Shown in pieces: positions 9,772-17,322 of a DNA stretch of 64,000 nucleotides. Within the stretch, counting starts at the first letter, position 1, and every line of letters begins with the position of its first letter. Both the position numbers and the translations under genes were made by a program. The stretch covers positions 1 to 64,000 of the forward strand of contig JBDNHI010000098.1 of assembly GCA_041694635.1 (NCBI GenBank), read 5' to 3'. This DNA comes from UBA969 sp041694635 (GTDB lineage: Bacteria > Planctomycetota > Planctomycetia > Gemmatales > Gemmataceae). The notes beneath the pieces are model-generated. The model did no database searches and was not told the DNA's origin. It saw only the letters and a program-made list of their open reading frames with translations.

Positions 9772-10143
9772 TTATTGTTTAGTAGGGGCAAGGGTGAATT
9801 TTCTGAGCGTTGCATCTTTACACCCTGTTAATAAGAAACTGCCATCTTTATTTGCAAGTGCAACCTGCACCAGTTCGGTAAGTTGTGTTAAAACATCAGT
9901 TTTATTTTTTGTTTTAACATCAAAAAGAAAAGGCGAATGGGTTTTAGGAAAAACAAAAACAGAATTTGAGTCTTTAGTAAAAATTAGAGCTTCTATAGGA
10001 CTAGGAGAATCGACTAAAATTTCTTGGTTTTGTTGCTTAAAATTCCATTGAGTGATTTGATTATGAACTGGGTTTCGAAGATTTATAGTTGATCCGCCAT
10101 AAGTGGTTAGTGCTAAAGAAGCATCTTGATTTAGGGCAAAGGT
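9772..10143 (-). pseudogene. In-frame C-terminal continuation of the WD40 kinase, beyond a TAA stop
   Basis: Immediately after the TAA at 10144-10146, the same minus-strand frame stays open for 123 codons and ends at a TAA at 9772-9774. The peptide starts TFALNQDASLALTTYGG and reads as three more WD40 blades (FALNQDASLAL, LIFTKDSNSVFVF, VALANKDGSFLLTG). The upstream product shows four blades, so the full frame would complete a seven-bladed propeller. There is no start codon with a ribosome site at the junction. I read it as part of one gene interrupted by a nonsense change (for example CAA or AAA to TAA) or a base-call error. Confidence 0.75.
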
Positions 10144-11925
10144 TTAAAAAAACTGTTCTGGGCCAAAAAGCGAGGTGATAACCTTCCCAGAATCGATGTC
10201 GAAGGATTGAATTTGCCCTCCCCGAAGGCAGCAGACCATAGTTTTTCCATCTTCATTGATATCCATATGCCAAACTTGATTAGGTGAACCAAATTGGATG
10301 TTTTTAGGGTCGTATTTATCCAAGCCTTGAAAAAATTGAATTTGCGTTCCACTTTCGAGATCCCAAAGCCTAGCAGTACAATCAAGACTACAAGAGATAG
10401 CTCGTTTGCCATCAGGCAAGAATTTTACGGATCTTACACCGTGCTGGTGCCCTTTTAGCTCGCAAATAGGCTGATTATACCCTAAATCCCATAAGATAAT
10501 TTTGTTGTCTTGATATGCTCCACCAGACAAGGCTCTTTTGCCATCTTTGGAAATATCTAGGGAAAGAATTTTCTCGCTATGGTTGCTAGGTAAGACATTT
10601 GATTTTGCATTTACTAAATCCCAGAGGATGATTTGTTTATCCTCGCCCCCTGAAATCGCAATTTTTTCATCTGCGGAAAAGGCTAAACAATTGATTGGCC
10701 CACGATGCCCTTCAAGAATAGTTTCTTGGAATCTTGGTACTTTAAGAATAATTTCAGATTTTTTGAAAAGCGGGATCGAAAACGCAAATAAAACGAACCC
10801 CAATAAACAAGGAATAAGAATTTTAAAACCAATTATAGGCGTAGTTACTGGTTCCTTTTTAATTGAAGTTTCTTTGAGTGCTTTGACAAACTCACTACAA
10901 TTGGCCCAGCGCTTTTTGGGATTTTTGTTTAATGCCTTAGCAACGATTTCCCTTTGCACTAAAGGAAGCATAGTTAGGTCGGGTTGCCTGCTGCAATGCC
11001 CCGCCATTACCTCTGCTGCATTCCCTTCAAAAGGAACTTTGCCACCTAAGATTTTGCAATAAGTGATAGCAAGGGAATATTGATCCGAGGTTAGGCTCAT
11101 TTTTTGGTTGAAGAATTCTGGGGGAGAATAGCTAGGGGTCATACAGCCACTGTGTTCATTTTTTTCTTCATCAAGAATTCGTGCAAGGCCGTAATCTCCT
11201 ATTTTTAAAGAAGACCCCACGATCAACATATTTTGTGGTTTAATATCGCGGTGCAAAATCGATATTTTTTCGCCATTATCGGCTAAATGTCTTTTTTGAT
11301 TAAGAAAATCGATAGTTTCCGCTGCATCAGAAAAAAACTCAAAGATTTCTTCCTGAGTCGGCTTAAAAGTTTGAACATAATCAAGAAAATTGCGCTCCGC
11401 TAACTCCATCGCAATCCAAAGATGGTTTTCCTTGAACCAAAAACCAAAAATCGTGAGAAGATGGGGGTGATGAATGTTTTTAAATAAATTTAAGGAGCGA
11501 AGCTCGACAACATCTAGCCCACGCTCCATAGGAATTATTTTCATAGCCAGGGGAATATCCCCCGGGCCGGTTGCTTGCCAAACTTCTCCAAAACTACCAC
11601 GGCCTATTCTTTTAACCAAGGTGTAACCTTCAATTGCAGAAAGGCTGGGCAATAAGGACATAGACCAAATTCGGTCGGTTGAAAAATCACCCTTGGTTAC
11701 TTCTAGTTGATCCGCAGAGTCAGAATTTAAATCTTCTCCAGCACCTAGCAGCCAATCCATTTCTTTTAATTCTGAAATAGCTTTGGGAATTTCATTTTCT
11801 AAATTGGGGAAAGATTGAATAATTATATCTGCATTTAAAGGTTGATTATTGAATCGATTTTCTTCCCATTGGAATAAAGCTTCTTCGAGGTCTTGTGCCA
11901 GAAGTTTAGTTTGGGCGATTTCCAT
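10144..11925 (-). CDS. Membrane Ser/Thr protein kinase with truncated WD40 propeller
   Basis: 593 residues. The Hanks-type kinase domain spans about 100-350: glycine loop GRGSFGEVWQ, HRDIKPQN catalytic loop, DYG in place of DFG (GDYGLAR), and the substrate-side SPPEFF. A single membrane segment lies near 370-390 (ILIPCLLGFVLFAFSIPLF). WD40 blades follow (ILWDL, ILWDL, RLWDL) outside the membrane. The product stops after four blades, while the same frame continues for three more (see 9772-10143). The ATG directly abuts the stop of the upstream ECF sigma factor (TAA then ATG), so the two are coupled. This is the usual planctomycete sigma-kinase signalling pairing. The target is unknown. Confidence 0.9.
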   Translation of the reverse strand: MEIAQTKLLAQDLEEALFQWEENRFNNQPLNADIIIQSFPNLENEIPKAISELKEMDWLLGAGEDLNSDSADQLEVTKGDFSTDRIWSMSLLPSLSAIEGYTLVKRIGRGSFGEVWQATGPGDIPLAMKIIPMERGLDVVELRSLNLFKNIHHPHLLTIFGFWFKENHLWIAMELAERNFLDYVQTFKPTQEEIFEFFSDAAETIDFLNQKRHLADNGEKISILHRDIKPQNMLIVGSSLKIGDYGLARILDEEKNEHSGCMTPSYSPPEFFNQKMSLTSDQYSLAITYCKILGGKVPFEGNAAEVMAGHCSRQPDLTMLPLVQREIVAKALNKNPKKRWANCSEFVKALKETSIKKEPVTTPIIGFKILIPCLLGFVLFAFSIPLFKKSEIILKVPRFQETILEGHRGPINCLAFSADEKIAISGGEDKQIILWDLVNAKSNVLPSNHSEKILSLDISKDGKRALSGGAYQDNKIILWDLGYNQPICELKGHQHGVRSVKFLPDGKRAISCSLDCTARLWDLESGTQIQFFQGLDKYDPKNIQFGSPNQVWHMDINEDGKTMVCCLRGGQIQSFDIDSGKVITSLFGPEQFF

Positions 11926-12543
11926 TTATTGGTCACCACATTCTGGCGTTTGATCGTTTAATAGGGTACGAATCAGAATTCGAGTAACCATCCATTTTCT
12001 TGAGAGGGTGCGAAGAGGGATTTTAAGAACCGTAGCTGCTTCTGTTTGGCTTAAGCCTTGAAACCATAAAAAGTCAAAAATTTGTTTGTTTTCATCAGGA
12101 AGTAGGTTAATTTTTTCGTAAAAATCTGTCCATTCTGCATAATTAGAGGGGCCGCCATCGGGGTCCTTTGTATTAAGCAGTTCGCCTCGCCTAGTTGAGG
12201 TACTCATATCTCCAGAGTTTTTAGCTTTATTTCTTGCAATGCTAGAGCGGGCAAGGTCTTGAAGTACCCAGCGCAGGTTCTGAGAAGCAAGTTTGAAGTA
12301 GGATGCGGTATCTTCTGGTTGTAAGTTTTCGAGCGTTTTGTGAATTCGGATTACTAATTTTTGAACAATATCATCAGTTTCTTCGAGGGTGCAGAGGTTT
12401 GGGTGTTTTCGAAACATCTTTCGCGATAGCTTGCGTAGCCGATCGAGAGAATGAGCGATTAGCTCTTCCTTAGCTTTGGGCTCCTTAGCAGCAATTTTAG
12501 CTAAGAGGCAGTTAATATTTGTTGAATGCTCGAACTCGTTCAT
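11926..12543 (-). CDS. ECF-type RNA polymerase sigma factor
   Basis: 205 residues from the ATG at 12543; an in-frame TTG at 12579 would add 12 residues but has no better ribosome site. Region 2 is seen in TDDIVQKLVIRIHKTLENL. Region 4 is a helix-turn-helix with GLSQTEAATVLKIPLRTLSRKW at the C-terminus. It resembles the planctomycete ECF sigma factors that are encoded with, and presumably regulated by, a Ser/Thr kinase, and here it abuts such a kinase with zero spacing. No anti-sigma factor is visible nearby. Its regulon cannot be inferred from this window. Confidence 0.9.
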   Translation of the reverse strand: MNEFEHSTNINCLLAKIAAKEPKAKEELIAHSLDRLRKLSRKMFRKHPNLCTLEETDDIVQKLVIRIHKTLENLQPEDTASYFKLASQNLRWVLQDLARSSIARNKAKNSGDMSTSTRRGELLNTKDPDGGPSNYAEWTDFYEKINLLPDENKQIFDFLWFQGLSQTEAATVLKIPLRTLSRKWMVTRILIRTLLNDQTPECGDQ

Positions 12544-12708
12544 AAGTTTATTATTGTGTATTTTTAGAGGTATGTTCAATGAAAATATGGTGAATATGTA
12601 AAGAGTCTTAAATTATTTTGTTTATTTTGGCGTTCTTTTGATTTTACCTGCGTTAGTTAATTAGGTGTCAGGTGGTAATTAACTTAATTTTTGGAAATGG
12701 AGAAAAGC

Positions 12709-12948
12709 ATGAAGAACATTAGCCGTCGGTTGTTAGTTAAGAACGCACTTACCGCATTTTGTTTATTTGGTACTGCAAAATATGCATTTTCAGCGGTATG
12801 TACGACTTGTGATGGATCTGGGACAGGGCCTTTTGAATGCTTTCATTGTAAAGGATCTGGAAAATTAAATGGTTTCAAATGTAGTTTTTGTAATGGAAAA
12901 GGTTTTGTAAAATGTGGTTCTTGCAATGGAACTGGGCAAAAAAAGTAA
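12709..12948 (+). CDS. Tat-exported DnaJ-type Cys-rich mini-protein
   Basis: 79 residues. The N-terminus SRRLLVK matches the twin-arginine consensus and is followed by a hydrophobic stretch ending at AFSA, so a folded, probably metal-loaded protein would be exported. The mature part is almost only four CxxCxGxG repeats (CTTCDGSG, CFHCKGSG, CSFCNGKG, CGSCNGTG), the zinc-binding pattern of the DnaJ central domain without its J domain. GGAG 6 bases ahead selects this ATG over one at 12697. It is divergent from the sigma factor-kinase operon. I infer zinc binding; a thiol or chaperone-like role is possible. Confidence 0.75.
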   Translation: MKNISRRLLVKNALTAFCLFGTAKYAFSAVCTTCDGSGTGPFECFHCKGSGKLNGFKCSFCNGKGFVKCGSCNGTGQKK

Positions 12949-12980
12949 TTGTTTAAATTAAGTTTTTAAACAATTTTGAA
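12949..12980 (+). terminator. Weak AT-rich hairpin after the Cys-rich gene
   Basis: TTGTTTAAA (12949-12957) and TTTAAACAA (12965-12973) form a perfect inverted repeat followed by TTTT, starting right after the stop codon. The all-AT stem makes termination weak. Confidence 0.4.
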
Positions 12981-13032
12981 GTTAACTTAGTGGTTTTCAA
13001 AGATTACCTTTTAAGTTTTGATTGGAGATATT

Positions 13033-14310
13033 ATGAGTAAGCGCAAATTTTTAGGCTTTATTATCTTAATTATTCTAAGTTTCGGGATTTATTCTGAAGA
13101 ATGCTTAGCCCAAAATAAAGGTGAAGATTATAAAATACTAGCAGGAATTATTACCCAAGAATTAAAACCATCGATTGAAGAAGTGTTAAAATTTCAAAAA
13201 GTAAGTCACACTCAACAAATTACGGATTTGCATTCAAAAATAAGAAAACTTACAAAATTAGAGAATTCTTCGAATAAAGGTGTTGTTTACATCGCAAATC
13301 TAGCCAAAAATAATCTTGAAAAGATAGTTGCTCAATCCAATAAGATATCAGAAATGCCTGAAAATTCTTCTGGAATTGGTGATCTTTTTATGGGAGCGGG
13401 CCTTGTTGGGGCTCAGCTTTTTGATCCAACATTTATAACTGGAACAGTAGGTGTAGGAATGCTAGCTAAGGGTTGGAGTAGTATTAGTAATGACAATGAT
13501 GCTTATGGCAAGGAATTAAAAATTCTTGTTTCTTTATTTAGAAATTTGGATGCTGTTACTATGTTACTTCCAGAATTAGCCGAGGAGAATTCTGCTAAAT
13601 TAACAGAATCGGCTGAAAAATTTAAAATAGACATAGATGAGGATGCGTTTAATTTTATTGGTGGTGATTATTTTATAATTAAAAATTTGGGATCTGAATT
13701 TTCAAATGTCACCATAGAAGTTGAATTGATTGGTCTAACGGGTGAGAAAAGAAAAAACATTCACTTTCTAGAAAAATGGCCAGCTAATAGTGAAATGTTT
13801 GCAACTTACTCTATGGGGTTAACTAATCCTGATGGTAAAACATCATTAGGAAGAACTAGTGTTTTGGGTATACAAAAAGCAAATGTTCGAATTCTTTCCT
13901 CCACATTATCAACGGCTATTACTTATGATTATCAGGGTAAAGAAAAAGATGAAGACATAGAGCGATATACTCAAAAAATGGGATTAAGTTTGAAATACCA
14001 TCCTTTTATTTCCGGAATATTTTTTAATGATAAACAAGGTTTCTATTTGAAAATGGATGGATTACCTGGATTAAACTGCGGTTTTGCGGTTACTTATAAT
14101 AAAAATGGTGAATCAAAAAAAGAAGTTCATAAAAATCGATTTCTTAGATCAGGTCAGGAAAGTGAGTACTTTTATATGGATAATGTAAAATTTGATCCAT
14201 CAAATATTGAGGTTCGTTTGCTCATTCCAGGTACTTCCTACAAACCCTTATTTAGGTTCAATAATATTGAACCTTTGCAATACAAATCTTCAAATATAAT
14301 AAAGCCTTAA
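13033..14310 (+). CDS. Large secreted hypothetical protein
   Basis: 425 residues starting at an ATG with TTGGAG just upstream. There is a signal peptide, with basic MSKRK then a hydrophobic core ending near CLAQ. The mature N-terminal part is helical and lysine-rich. A glycine-rich hydrophobic stretch (GDLFMGAGLVGAQLF, GTVGVGMLAKG) lies near residues 115-145. The second half reads as beta-rich domains (for example VTIEVELIGLTGEKRK). No catalytic motif or named domain is recognisable. It follows the Cys-rich exported protein in the same direction after 84 bases and could share its promoter. The function is unknown. Confidence 0.75.
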   Translation: MSKRKFLGFIILIILSFGIYSEECLAQNKGEDYKILAGIITQELKPSIEEVLKFQKVSHTQQITDLHSKIRKLTKLENSSNKGVVYIANLAKNNLEKIVAQSNKISEMPENSSGIGDLFMGAGLVGAQLFDPTFITGTVGVGMLAKGWSSISNDNDAYGKELKILVSLFRNLDAVTMLLPELAEENSAKLTESAEKFKIDIDEDAFNFIGGDYFIIKNLGSEFSNVTIEVELIGLTGEKRKNIHFLEKWPANSEMFATYSMGLTNPDGKTSLGRTSVLGIQKANVRILSSTLSTAITYDYQGKEKDEDIERYTQKMGLSLKYHPFISGIFFNDKQGFYLKMDGLPGLNCGFAVTYNKNGESKKEVHKNRFLRSGQESEYFYMDNVKFDPSNIEVRLLIPGTSYKPLFRFNNIEPLQYKSSNIIKP

Positions 14311-14396
14311 AATCCTATGACTTTTATAAATGAATAGCAAAATGAGATGGTATTAATTCCCTCGGGGAAGTTTGTGATCAAATCTCAGAAGATTAG

Positions 14397-14546
14397 ATGT
14401 CCGATCCGCGACTTGTCGTCGCCGGAGATAGTTTGCGCAAACGACTACCTGATAGGCGGCGGAGGGTATTCGTGGATCCAATAACACTCGTAATTGTCAT
14501 CGTCATTGCCCTTTGCATCTTCTCGTTATGTTGCGGTAAAAAATGA
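14397..14546 (+). CDS. Possible 49-residue single-span membrane peptide in a GC-rich island
   Basis: ATG at 14397 opens MSDPRLVVAGDS, then a basic stretch (KRLPDRRRRV) and one hydrophobic segment (TLVIVIVIALCIFSLCC) ending GKK-stop. The basic-then-hydrophobic order looks like a real small membrane protein. Its TGA overlaps the ATGATG that opens the next frame at 14543, as in coupled genes. Codon use and base composition are far richer in GC than the neighbours. The ribosome site is poor (AGAAG), so it could also be a chance frame in foreign DNA. Confidence 0.35.
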   Translation: MSDPRLVVAGDSLRKRLPDRRRRVFVDPITLVIVIVIALCIFSLCCGKK

Positions 14547-14878
14547 TGAGGTTCCTTGTCGGGCGCGATTGCTTGTGCCGACGTGACGCACCGGTACTCC
14601 TGGGGTTCGTTTCCCCGTTCTGCTGGCGTTGCAGCGCAATGCTCGTTGGTGTTGCTGTCGCTTCCAATGTCGGCCTCACGGGGGTCTGTATGGCGGACCT
14701 TGCGGTGGCTGCGACGGCGCTGATTGCACCTGCCGTCGGGGATGTGGCTGCGCAGTTGATAACGAACTACTGCAGCAGTTGGTGGGCGAGGCTGGTTACG
14801 GGTTGGCTATTGGGCTTAGGGATTATCCCCACGGGGCGAATTATTACCCTGATGAGTGTCGGCGACTGCTGGCGGTAA
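14543..14878 (+). CDS. Uncertain reading frame in the GC-rich island
   Basis: 111 codons, opening ATGATGAGG and overlapping the preceding small frame by four bases. The translation is hydrophobic with many Trp and Cys (for example ALIAPAVGDVAAQL, LVTGWLLGLGIIPTG). A second frame, open from 14587 to 14892, gives a Cys/Gly-rich peptide (GGPCGGCDGADCTCRRGCGC) followed by a more protein-like tail (DYPHGANYYPDECRRLLAV). I cannot decide which, if either, is coding; the two overlap over most of their length. Neither is a family I recognise. Treat this as evidence of imported DNA rather than a defined gene. Confidence 0.25.
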   Translation: MMRFLVGRDCLCRRDAPVLLGFVSPFCWRCSAMLVGVAVASNVGLTGVCMADLAVAATALIAPAVGDVAAQLITNYCSSWWARLVTGWLLGLGIIPTGRIITLMSVGDCWR

Positions 14879-14930
14879 TGCCAAGATGTTGAACCCGGTT
14901 CTGCCCTTTGACTTGCCGGTGTAATTATAG

Positions 14931-15251
14931 CGATTTTTAATTTAATGTGTAAATTTGCAGTATAAAACGATGCGATTGAGTTATTTTGTCCGGGCTTTCA
15001 CCCGATGAAATTCATTTCTGACAAAGCTATGATCATAGGTAAAATCAGAAATAAGAGCTTTTGGTTTCCCTAAAAAATAATAGTATAAGTTAGTTTTGTC
15101 GTTTAAAAGCTATATGAATTTGTGGATTTATAAAAGATCTTTATAATTAACTGAAATTTTGGCACAGATTCTTAGATCACAGCGTTAGTTAATATATTTC
15201 TGTTTTAGAAATTAAGTTTTTTCTGTTTTCGTTTTATAAAAGGGGGATTTT
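14931..15251. other. AT-rich intergenic stretch
   Basis: No supportable gene, RNA or clear repeat. It provides the upstream region of the lipoprotein gene at 15252, for which I see only the AGGGGG ribosome site. Confidence 0.5.
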
Positions 15252-15623
15252 GTGATCACGCCATATATCCAAAAAAGGGTAATCATTCCCTTAGTGGTTT
15301 TAATTTTAATAGATTTAGCAACTTTAGGTTGCGAAGCAGCTAGGGGTATAACTTGCCCTGACGTTAGGGTTCAGAAACGGGGCTCAATATTTGACGCTAA
15401 GAGTATGGTTCTTGTTGTAACTAATGCTTCTGCTAAACCCCTGTTTGATGTTTCGGTAAGTTGTGAACGATGGGATAAACGATATATCATAAGCAGAAAA
15501 CTGTCTTCAGGTGAAACGGTTGAAGCAGGGTGGGCTGAACTTCCCTCTGGCTTTAAAGCTGGAGATAAAATTTCTATTTGGGCCGAAGGGTATCTTGCCC
15601 CATTTATGGCTAAAATTGAATAA
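15252..15623 (+). CDS. Small predicted lipoprotein
   Basis: 123 residues from a GTG start with a strong AGGGGG site 6 bases upstream. A basic N-terminus and hydrophobic core lead to LATLGC, which fits a lipobox, so the mature protein would begin at Cys 27 and be membrane-anchored. The remainder is a single beta-rich domain (MVLVVTNASAKPLFDVSV, then WAELPSGFKAGDKISIW), reminiscent of Ig-like or FxLYD folds, but I do not claim the family. The gene directly precedes a broken FGE-like fragment and lies inside the accessory patch between 14.3 and 16.0 kb. Confidence 0.65.
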   Translation: MITPYIQKRVIIPLVVLILIDLATLGCEAARGITCPDVRVQKRGSIFDAKSMVLVVTNASAKPLFDVSVSCERWDKRYIISRKLSSGETVEAGWAELPSGFKAGDKISIWAEGYLAPFMAKIE

Positions 15624-15633
15624 GAAGTAAAGA

Positions 15634-15825
15634 TATTGGGTTCAGAGACAGTGCCAAAATTGGTACGGTGCTTATCCAAAGGGCCCGGACTCAGGATAGG
15701 ATCGTGTGTTGGGTGGCGGGTCTTTCCTCCTTAATGCTTGGTATTCTCGCTCGGCCAACCGCTTCAACTACTCGCCTGATGGCCGGATCTGCGATGTTGG
15801 GTTCCGTCCTGCGAGGACTCCGTAA
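15634..15825 (+). pseudogene. 3' remnant of a formylglycine-generating-enzyme-like (C-type-lectin-fold) gene
   Basis: Read in one frame to the TAA at 15823-15825, this encodes the C-terminus of an FGE-sulfatase domain: CQNWYGAYPKGPDSG, then DRVLGGGSF, NAWYSRSANR, SPDGR and VGFRPARTP. A TAG at 15697-15699 interrupts it, and no start or N-terminal part is present, so it is a relic. In the family these positions are rich in Asn (GGSFNNNAWN, ANRNNN, DNRNNN). Here they read L, L, N, Y, then F, N, Y, then G, then I, C, D, every codon being one that adenine-only changes in AAC or AAT would give. That is the hallmark of a diversity-generating-retroelement variable region. No template repeat or reverse transcriptase is visible in the window. 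Confidence 0.75.
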
Positions 15826-16015
15826 TTACACCTTGGTTATTTACAGCTTAAGGTTTTTTGCTTCTGTATTTACTTTTTTTCTGCGAAGTATGATCAGGGG
15901 GTTAGCTTTTCTCGGCCAGGAAAATAGTTCCCTACATAAAGACCGTATCCAGACGCTAAGAAGAAAGGGTTTTAAATTCCAGTTCGGCCCGTAAACCCTA
16001 TTACTGTGGAAATTT

Positions 16016-16588
16016 CTAAGCAACTTGCTTTTTTGTTTTATTTTTAAACACCCAAATTAGTTGAATAGCCTTTCCAGTTGTTAATAAAATAACAACAAAA
16101 CAGACAATGGGTAAAGTCATTGCAAGCAATGTAGTGACTATTGCCATAAATAATTCAACTGATGCTACAAAGAAATTTCCAATGCCCCCGGTGGTGCTGG
16201 TTGATGTGATTCTTACAACTGCGGTTCCGCTTTGCAGTACCCCAGCTATTAGTCCGCCGGTCATCGCCGCAAGTGACCAGGCAAGCAAAGGGGATAGGTG
16301 GCTTAACTGTGTTGTTGTTATGATCGAGCCAGCGATAAATGCGATTGGGGTTGCAATTGAATCGAACAGGTTATCGATCCAAGGGATATAAAAGGCGATA
16401 ATTTCAAAAAATGTAGCAGTTGCAAAAGTTATGAATGCAGGCCAAGTCCCAATCCATTCAAAGCCTGAAGATAAAGGTAGATGCCCAGACATATTCGCAA
16501 TGCTCATACCTAAAAAAGGTACGAAAATACGAAAGCCACAAGCCGCACTTAACCCTACGCCAATTATCAAGCTCATTAATAATTCCAT
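16016..16588 (-). CDS. DUF4126 family membrane protein
   Basis: 190 residues from the ATG at 16588 (GGA ribosome site, spacing about 5); an upstream in-frame start would add 21 residues. The sequence opens LIIGVGLSAACGFRIFVPF and contains WIGTWPAFITFATATFFEIIAFYIPWIDN. Both match the conserved N-terminal pattern of DUF4126, a multi-span membrane family of unknown function. I count five or six hydrophobic segments. It sits alone between the accessory patch and tRNA-Arg. Confidence 0.85.
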   Translation of the reverse strand: MELLMSLIIGVGLSAACGFRIFVPFLGMSIANMSGHLPLSSGFEWIGTWPAFITFATATFFEIIAFYIPWIDNLFDSIATPIAFIAGSIITTTQLSHLSPLLAWSLAAMTGGLIAGVLQSGTAVVRITSTSTTGGIGNFFVASVELFMAIVTTLLAMTLPIVCFVVILLTTGKAIQLIWVFKNKTKKQVA

Positions 16589-16856
16589 AGATCCATCATA
16601 GCTTGTTTTGTAATGGGTAGCGATATTTTTTGTTTTGAAGCTAACTACCAATGAAGCAACTTCTTGTAGGGGTGCTTAGTCTTTGGTTTTGATTTAGTTA
16701 TTTTTAAAGTGCTAATTCTGTTGATTAAATCGGATAGGACTTACGCGGTTGGCGGCTTTGAGCGTAACCAGCGGGTATTTCGCATTTCGCTGGATTAAAG
16801 AGCTGTAGGCTTCAAATCTATGTTTACGAAAATCCTTACTTTGATATTTTTCCGAG

Positions 16857-16930
16857 TGTCCCCGACAGGAGTCGAACCTGTAACCTTCGGCTTCGGAGGC
16901 CAACGCTCTATCCAATTGAGCTACGAGGAC
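16857..16930 (-). tRNA. tRNA-Arg (anticodon CCG)
   Basis: The minus strand folds into a full cloverleaf of 74 bases. The acceptor GTCCTCG pairs with CGGGGAC, the D arm contains AGCTCAATTGGATAGAGC, the anticodon loop is CTCCGAA, and the T arm is ACAGGTTCGACTCCTGT. Anticodon CCG reads CGG. The 3' CCA is not encoded. Confidence 0.95.
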
Positions 16931-17322
16931 ATTGCCAAAAGGAATTATAAGCAATTCGCTCTTAAAACCAAGAAATCATTTAGAATCTAATAACGACGAA
17001 AGAATGAAAGGGCACGGGCACAAAGGTATGAAATGCGTAGGAAATCGTGGCGAGGAAGATTGAATAAAGTGTAAGGCGTGAAAGAGGATAAATACTATTA
17101 AAAGTTATTCTCCAGTCTTTGCTGTTTAGCCAAACTGCAGGATTGTTCATGTTTGCCTTGTTGTTTTAAAAGCCCTAGTTCTTCTAGTTGAAACAAAAAT
17201 TCGCCGTAAATCATTAGAACAATAGAACTTGGGATTAAGAAGAAATTCGGGAGGGTCGATAATTTTGGTGTGACCTCGGCTTAGTGGATGACTTATAGAA
17301 CTTTTTGTTGAAGGCGTTACAA
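16931..17322. other. Intergenic stretch upstream of the histidine kinase
   Basis: No gene, RNA or repeat I can support. The kinase frame is closed by a TAG at 17296, so no longer N-terminal sensor is hidden here in that frame. Confidence 0.5.

Larger units (their letters stand above)
14395..14930. other. GC-rich island of apparently foreign DNA
   Basis: Base composition jumps sharply relative to the flanks. Two 60-base rows I counted (14581-14640 and 14701-14760) hold 37 and 40 G+C, while neighbouring rows are mostly A+T. The borders are abrupt, near 14395 and 14930. It holds the uncertain small frames described above and lies 0.7 kb from the FGE-like gene remnant at 15634-15825, also richer in GC than its surroundings. 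I see no transposase, integrase or flanking direct repeat. Confidence 0.7.

Noticed and set aside
9794..10051. Plus-strand open frame opposite the WD40 continuation
   Set aside because: It is antisense to a convincing WD40 coding frame, has no ribosome site and resembles no family.
10137..10150. TTTAAAC, a known frameshift heptamer, at the WD40 stop
   Set aside because: The coding frame is the same on both sides of the stop and the heptamer is out of phase with it, so frameshifting would not restore the product.
14397..14892. A complete toxin-antitoxin or phage module in the GC-rich island
   Set aside because: The small frames overlap and none is recognisable; the evidence supports foreign composition but not a defined system.
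15668..15994. Plus-strand 108-codon frame across the FGE-like remnant
   Set aside because: The homology to the FGE C-terminus is in a different frame; this one is a shadow with no known features.
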